A DNA stretch of 64,000 bases from Symbiodinium natans (Eukaryota; Sar; Dinophyceae; Suessiales; Symbiodiniaceae): positions 62,001 to 126,000 of the forward strand of contig CAJNDS010000558.1 of NCBI GenBank assembly GCA_905221605.1, written 5' to 3'. Within the stretch, counting starts at the first letter, position 1. Every line of letters starts with the position of its first letter. Both the position numbers and the translations under genes were made by a program. The notes under the pieces are model-generated. The model ran no database searches and was not told the DNA's origin. It saw only the letters and a list, made by a program, of their open reading frames with translations. Positions 61,553-64,000 of this stretch are shown piece after piece.

Positions 61553-62259
61553 TCAAACGGATAGCAAAGGCTCCGCGCGGTCATTCTGACCTTGCTCAAA
61601 GGCCATTCCCTGGCTAGGTGTGGCCAAGATGGCAGCATGTGCTGCCTGGTAGCCTATGAATAGTTTCCAGGCGACAGCAACGAAGTTCACCCTAGAAGTG
61701 CATCGGATCTCAAAGGACAAGTCGGGCCGGCAGTCCTTGAAGTGCTCAGCCAGTTGGGTCCTGATGTTGCGAAAGGCAAGGATTCTCATGCCCCAGGCGC
61801 CAGCCACAAGACCACCACGCAGGTGAGGGTGGCGTTCACGATGCACGCCTTGTAGGGTGTCTCGGGCTCTTTCGTCAGCGCGTCGGAGGCCACAGGGACA
61901 AGGAGCAGAAGGAGAAGGAGCAGGAAGCAAAGGCGCGAGGCCCATTTCTGGCATGCCAGCTGCTGCCGCACGGTGTTGGCCACGGCAGCCGCATGGGCGT
62001 CCGAGAGTTGCACCTTGAGCTTAAAGGCCTTGAGGGCCTCGTGGTGGATGCACGTGGGATAGCCACACCCAAGGGGCAGGGCCACACAGCTGTTGTTCAC
62101 TACGAGCACATCCCGCACCATGGCGGGTCGGCACAATGAGCCTTCGCTTGAGCCCCGATCACTGCCTCGCCGGTCGCATCTATCAGACATGAGTCTAGAC
62201 CATTCAGTCCGGCTCGCAGCCCAAAACGTGGAGCAACCGATCCTAGACTGCGCCCCCAA
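61553..62259 (-). CDS. Coding-like block, possible membrane protein
   Basis: About 700 bases almost free of telomeric repeats, unlike the rest of the window. One frame (62259-61786) holds a hydrophobic run after KWASRLCF, just before SDALTKEPE. It runs out near LWLAPGA while the overlapping frame (61954-61553) continues with GMRILAFRNIRTQLAEHFKD and a second hydrophobic stretch NFVAVAWKLFIGYQAAHAAI. A short intron or a frameshift would join them. Two membrane-type segments suggest a small membrane protein; no family recognised. It may be the 5' part of the gene lying to its left. Confidence 0.35.
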
Positions 62260-63074
62260 CCACCCTCACGACTCGTGATTTCAAAGCCTGCAAACCCTAA
62301 ACCCTAAACCCTGAACCCTTAACCTTTAACCCTACCAAGAGCCCCTTGTCCGGGAGCTGCGTTGGCCCAGTTCGAGATGGGTCGTGTAGAGTTAGAATCT
62401 AAAGCTCGCAGGAGTACTGCCAAGCTCAAAAATCAGCCAGAGACCGAAGAACCCAAGCTGCAGACCTCTTTAGGTTCAGGTATAGGACTTGTTAAGGCAC
62501 TATAGGCTCATTCATGCGGCTTCTAGGGCTGAAGGGTCTATAGGATCTAGGGTTTATAGGGTTCATGGTGTTCATAGTTTATAGGGTTTACAGGGTTTCT
62601 TGCATCTCTTAGGTTTCTAGGATTTAGGGCGTCTGTGTCTGCTTTCACTTGTTTAGGGCTCAGGGCTTAGGAGCATTGCTGCTTTCGCTCAGAAGAAACC
62701 CTGAAGCTCTACGTAACCTATATACCCGTGAAAAGGAGATGTCTCAGTAGTCGCGGGTTGAGGCTTGAGAGGGTTTTGCGACCTACGACATACCCTATTT
62801 CAAGTCCCAGGAACCTGAACAACTCGAGTTGTGGGCGTACCTTACTCTAGGTCCTTTAGGGTTCAGGGTTGAGGCCCGAATCGTGCACCGCAGATGAGCA
62901 TCCCCCAAGCGAGCTGGAGCGACGCAAAGGCATCTCCTTGGGGAGGTGTTTAGTCATGACTATCTACATATATATATATATACACATATGTGTGTAGTTT
63001 TTTGGTTGACCCTTTAGCTCCCATGACAGGCGCCTGTCGTGGTTGTCATTGGGGGAGGGTGGGTGAGTAGCCGA

Positions 63075-63215
63075 AGCGTCCAAGAGTCCGAAGTCTGAAA
63101 GTCCCCAAAAGTCCAGCAGTCCAAGGTTCTCAGGGTCCAAACAAAACATGGAATTTTGGACTTTTGGACTTTTGGACTTTTGGACTTTTCGCCTGAGAAT
63201 GTTGGACTTTTGGGC
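63075..63215. repeat. Inverted array of GGACTTTT units
   Basis: Several AAAGTCC-type units at 63075-63128 face (TTTTGGACT)n units at 63152-63215, so single strands could fold into a long imperfect hairpin. Confidence 0.8.
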
Positions 63216-63535
63216 TTTGGGACGTTTCGGCTTGTGGTTTGCTCTGCTGGATCCACAACATCTCGTCTCAAGCTGGGCTCCCCGACAAGCAAAACATGGC
63301 ATGTCAAAACAGGGCTACAATTGGGTTACTAGGTACAGCTACAGTTGTATTATTTGCCTCGGCATATTCATTACATATTTGCGTTTATTAGTATACTAGA
63401 TGTCTGAACTATGTTCAATGTATCAGTAGTACCGATTACACTATACAATCTAATGGCCACATTAGTCATATAGGTAAACATTAAGGATATATAGAGATCC
63501 ACTCCTCCATTCCTCCCCTAAAGGCCCCTTAGGGG

Positions 63536-63832
63536 GTTAGGGTTTAGGGTTTATAGGGTTTAGGGTTTAGGGTTTAGGGTTTAGGGTTTAGGGTTTAGGG
63601 TTTAGGGTTTAGGGTTTAGGGGTTAGGGTTTAGGGTTTAGGGTTTAGGGTTTAGGGTTTAGGGTTTAGGGTTTGGGGAGTGCTATTTGCTGCCAGGCGGC
63701 CCGGAATCTTCGGCGCCGCAGGGCGCCGTCTCGCCGGCCTTACACGCGCTTGCATTTTAGGGTTCTCAAATAGGGGTTAGGGGTTTAGGGTTTAGGGTTT
63801 AGGGTTTAGGGTTTAGGGTTTAGGGTTTAGGG
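63536..63832 (+). repeat. Telomeric arrays near the right edge
   Basis: Two TTTAGGG arrays (63536-63675, 63779-63832) around about 100 bases of GC-rich sequence; the tail after them is C-rich and telomere-poor, so no chromosome end is visible. Confidence 0.9.
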
Positions 63833-64000
63833 TCCCCCAACATTCCCTAATACTCCCTGCTACTCCCGAAGGCTCCACGTCCCCCCCAGGTTCCTACCCC
63901 CGATGCACCACCCCCCCCCCCCCCCCCTAAGAACCCTGTAATTGTATGGCAAGATTCCCAGTTGCGGGCTGGCCCCAAAGACCCCAACAACCCTAAAAAC

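Larger units (their letters stand above)
62280..64000. other. Right-end region without recognised genes
   Basis: Drifted telomere-like sequence, an AT-rich TATATA tract near 62.97 kb, the GGACTTTT inverted array and two telomeric arrays. I see no convincing exon. Confidence 0.5.

Overview
The window looks like nuclear DNA of a dinoflagellate (order-level guess Suessiales/Symbiodiniaceae; genus not determinable). Four things point there. Plant/dinoflagellate-type telomere repeats (TTTAGGG) occur throughout, in both orientations, as dozens of internal arrays. Short exons can be joined only if many introns begin with GC or GA as well as GT. All recognisable genes and the retrotransposon read on the minus strand, like the co-directional gene blocks of dinoflagellates. 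The Copia element has the large multi-domain polyprotein seen in this lineage. Most apparent long ORFs are simple repeats; the real host genes are split into exons of about 19-270 bases.

Reading along the minus strand from the right: 62.3-61.0 kb holds long coding-like blocks. From about 58.2 to 40.9 kb there is a chain of short exons (gene C, unidentified, cysteine-rich where it is clearest). A complete, apparently young Ty1/copia element (48081-57968) sits inside one of its introns, with identical 153-bp LTRs, a 5-bp target duplication CTGAG, an initiator-tRNA-Met primer site and a single 3171-codon ORF. From 39.5 to 31.75 kb lies gene B, with a start exon, three further exons joined in consistent phase, and a plausible stop exon; function unknown. 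From 29.9 to about 4.0 kb lies gene A, recognisable as a hypersensitive-induced-response (HIR)-like SPFH/band-7 membrane-scaffold protein. It has at least fourteen exons spread over 26 kb, with introns packed with TTTAGGG arrays and short palindromic repeats. Two more exons (3' end at 2651, and 482-552) lie beyond it.

The non-exonic DNA has three layers. The first is telomeric arrays, perfect or drifted to 7-, 8- and 9-base units. The second is several families of roughly 90-200 bp palindromic, MITE-like elements, some split by a telomeric array. The third is homopolymers and microsatellites: G and C runs, an AGT array of about 370 bp, GA- and AT-rich tracts. The split palindromes are the best local evidence that telomeric DNA was inserted secondarily.

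The most interesting single object is the Copia polyprotein. Besides Gag, protease, integrase, RT and RNase H, it carries a C5-DNA-methyltransferase-like segment (catalytic-type Cys kept, preceding Pro lost, ENP kept) upstream of integrase. Between integrase and RT it carries a zinc ribbon plus a 2-oxoglutarate/Fe(II) dioxygenase-like domain (HxD...H...R) resembling the TET/JBP type. All exon joins and homologies were made by eye, without database searches; exon borders not called phase-consistent are approximate.
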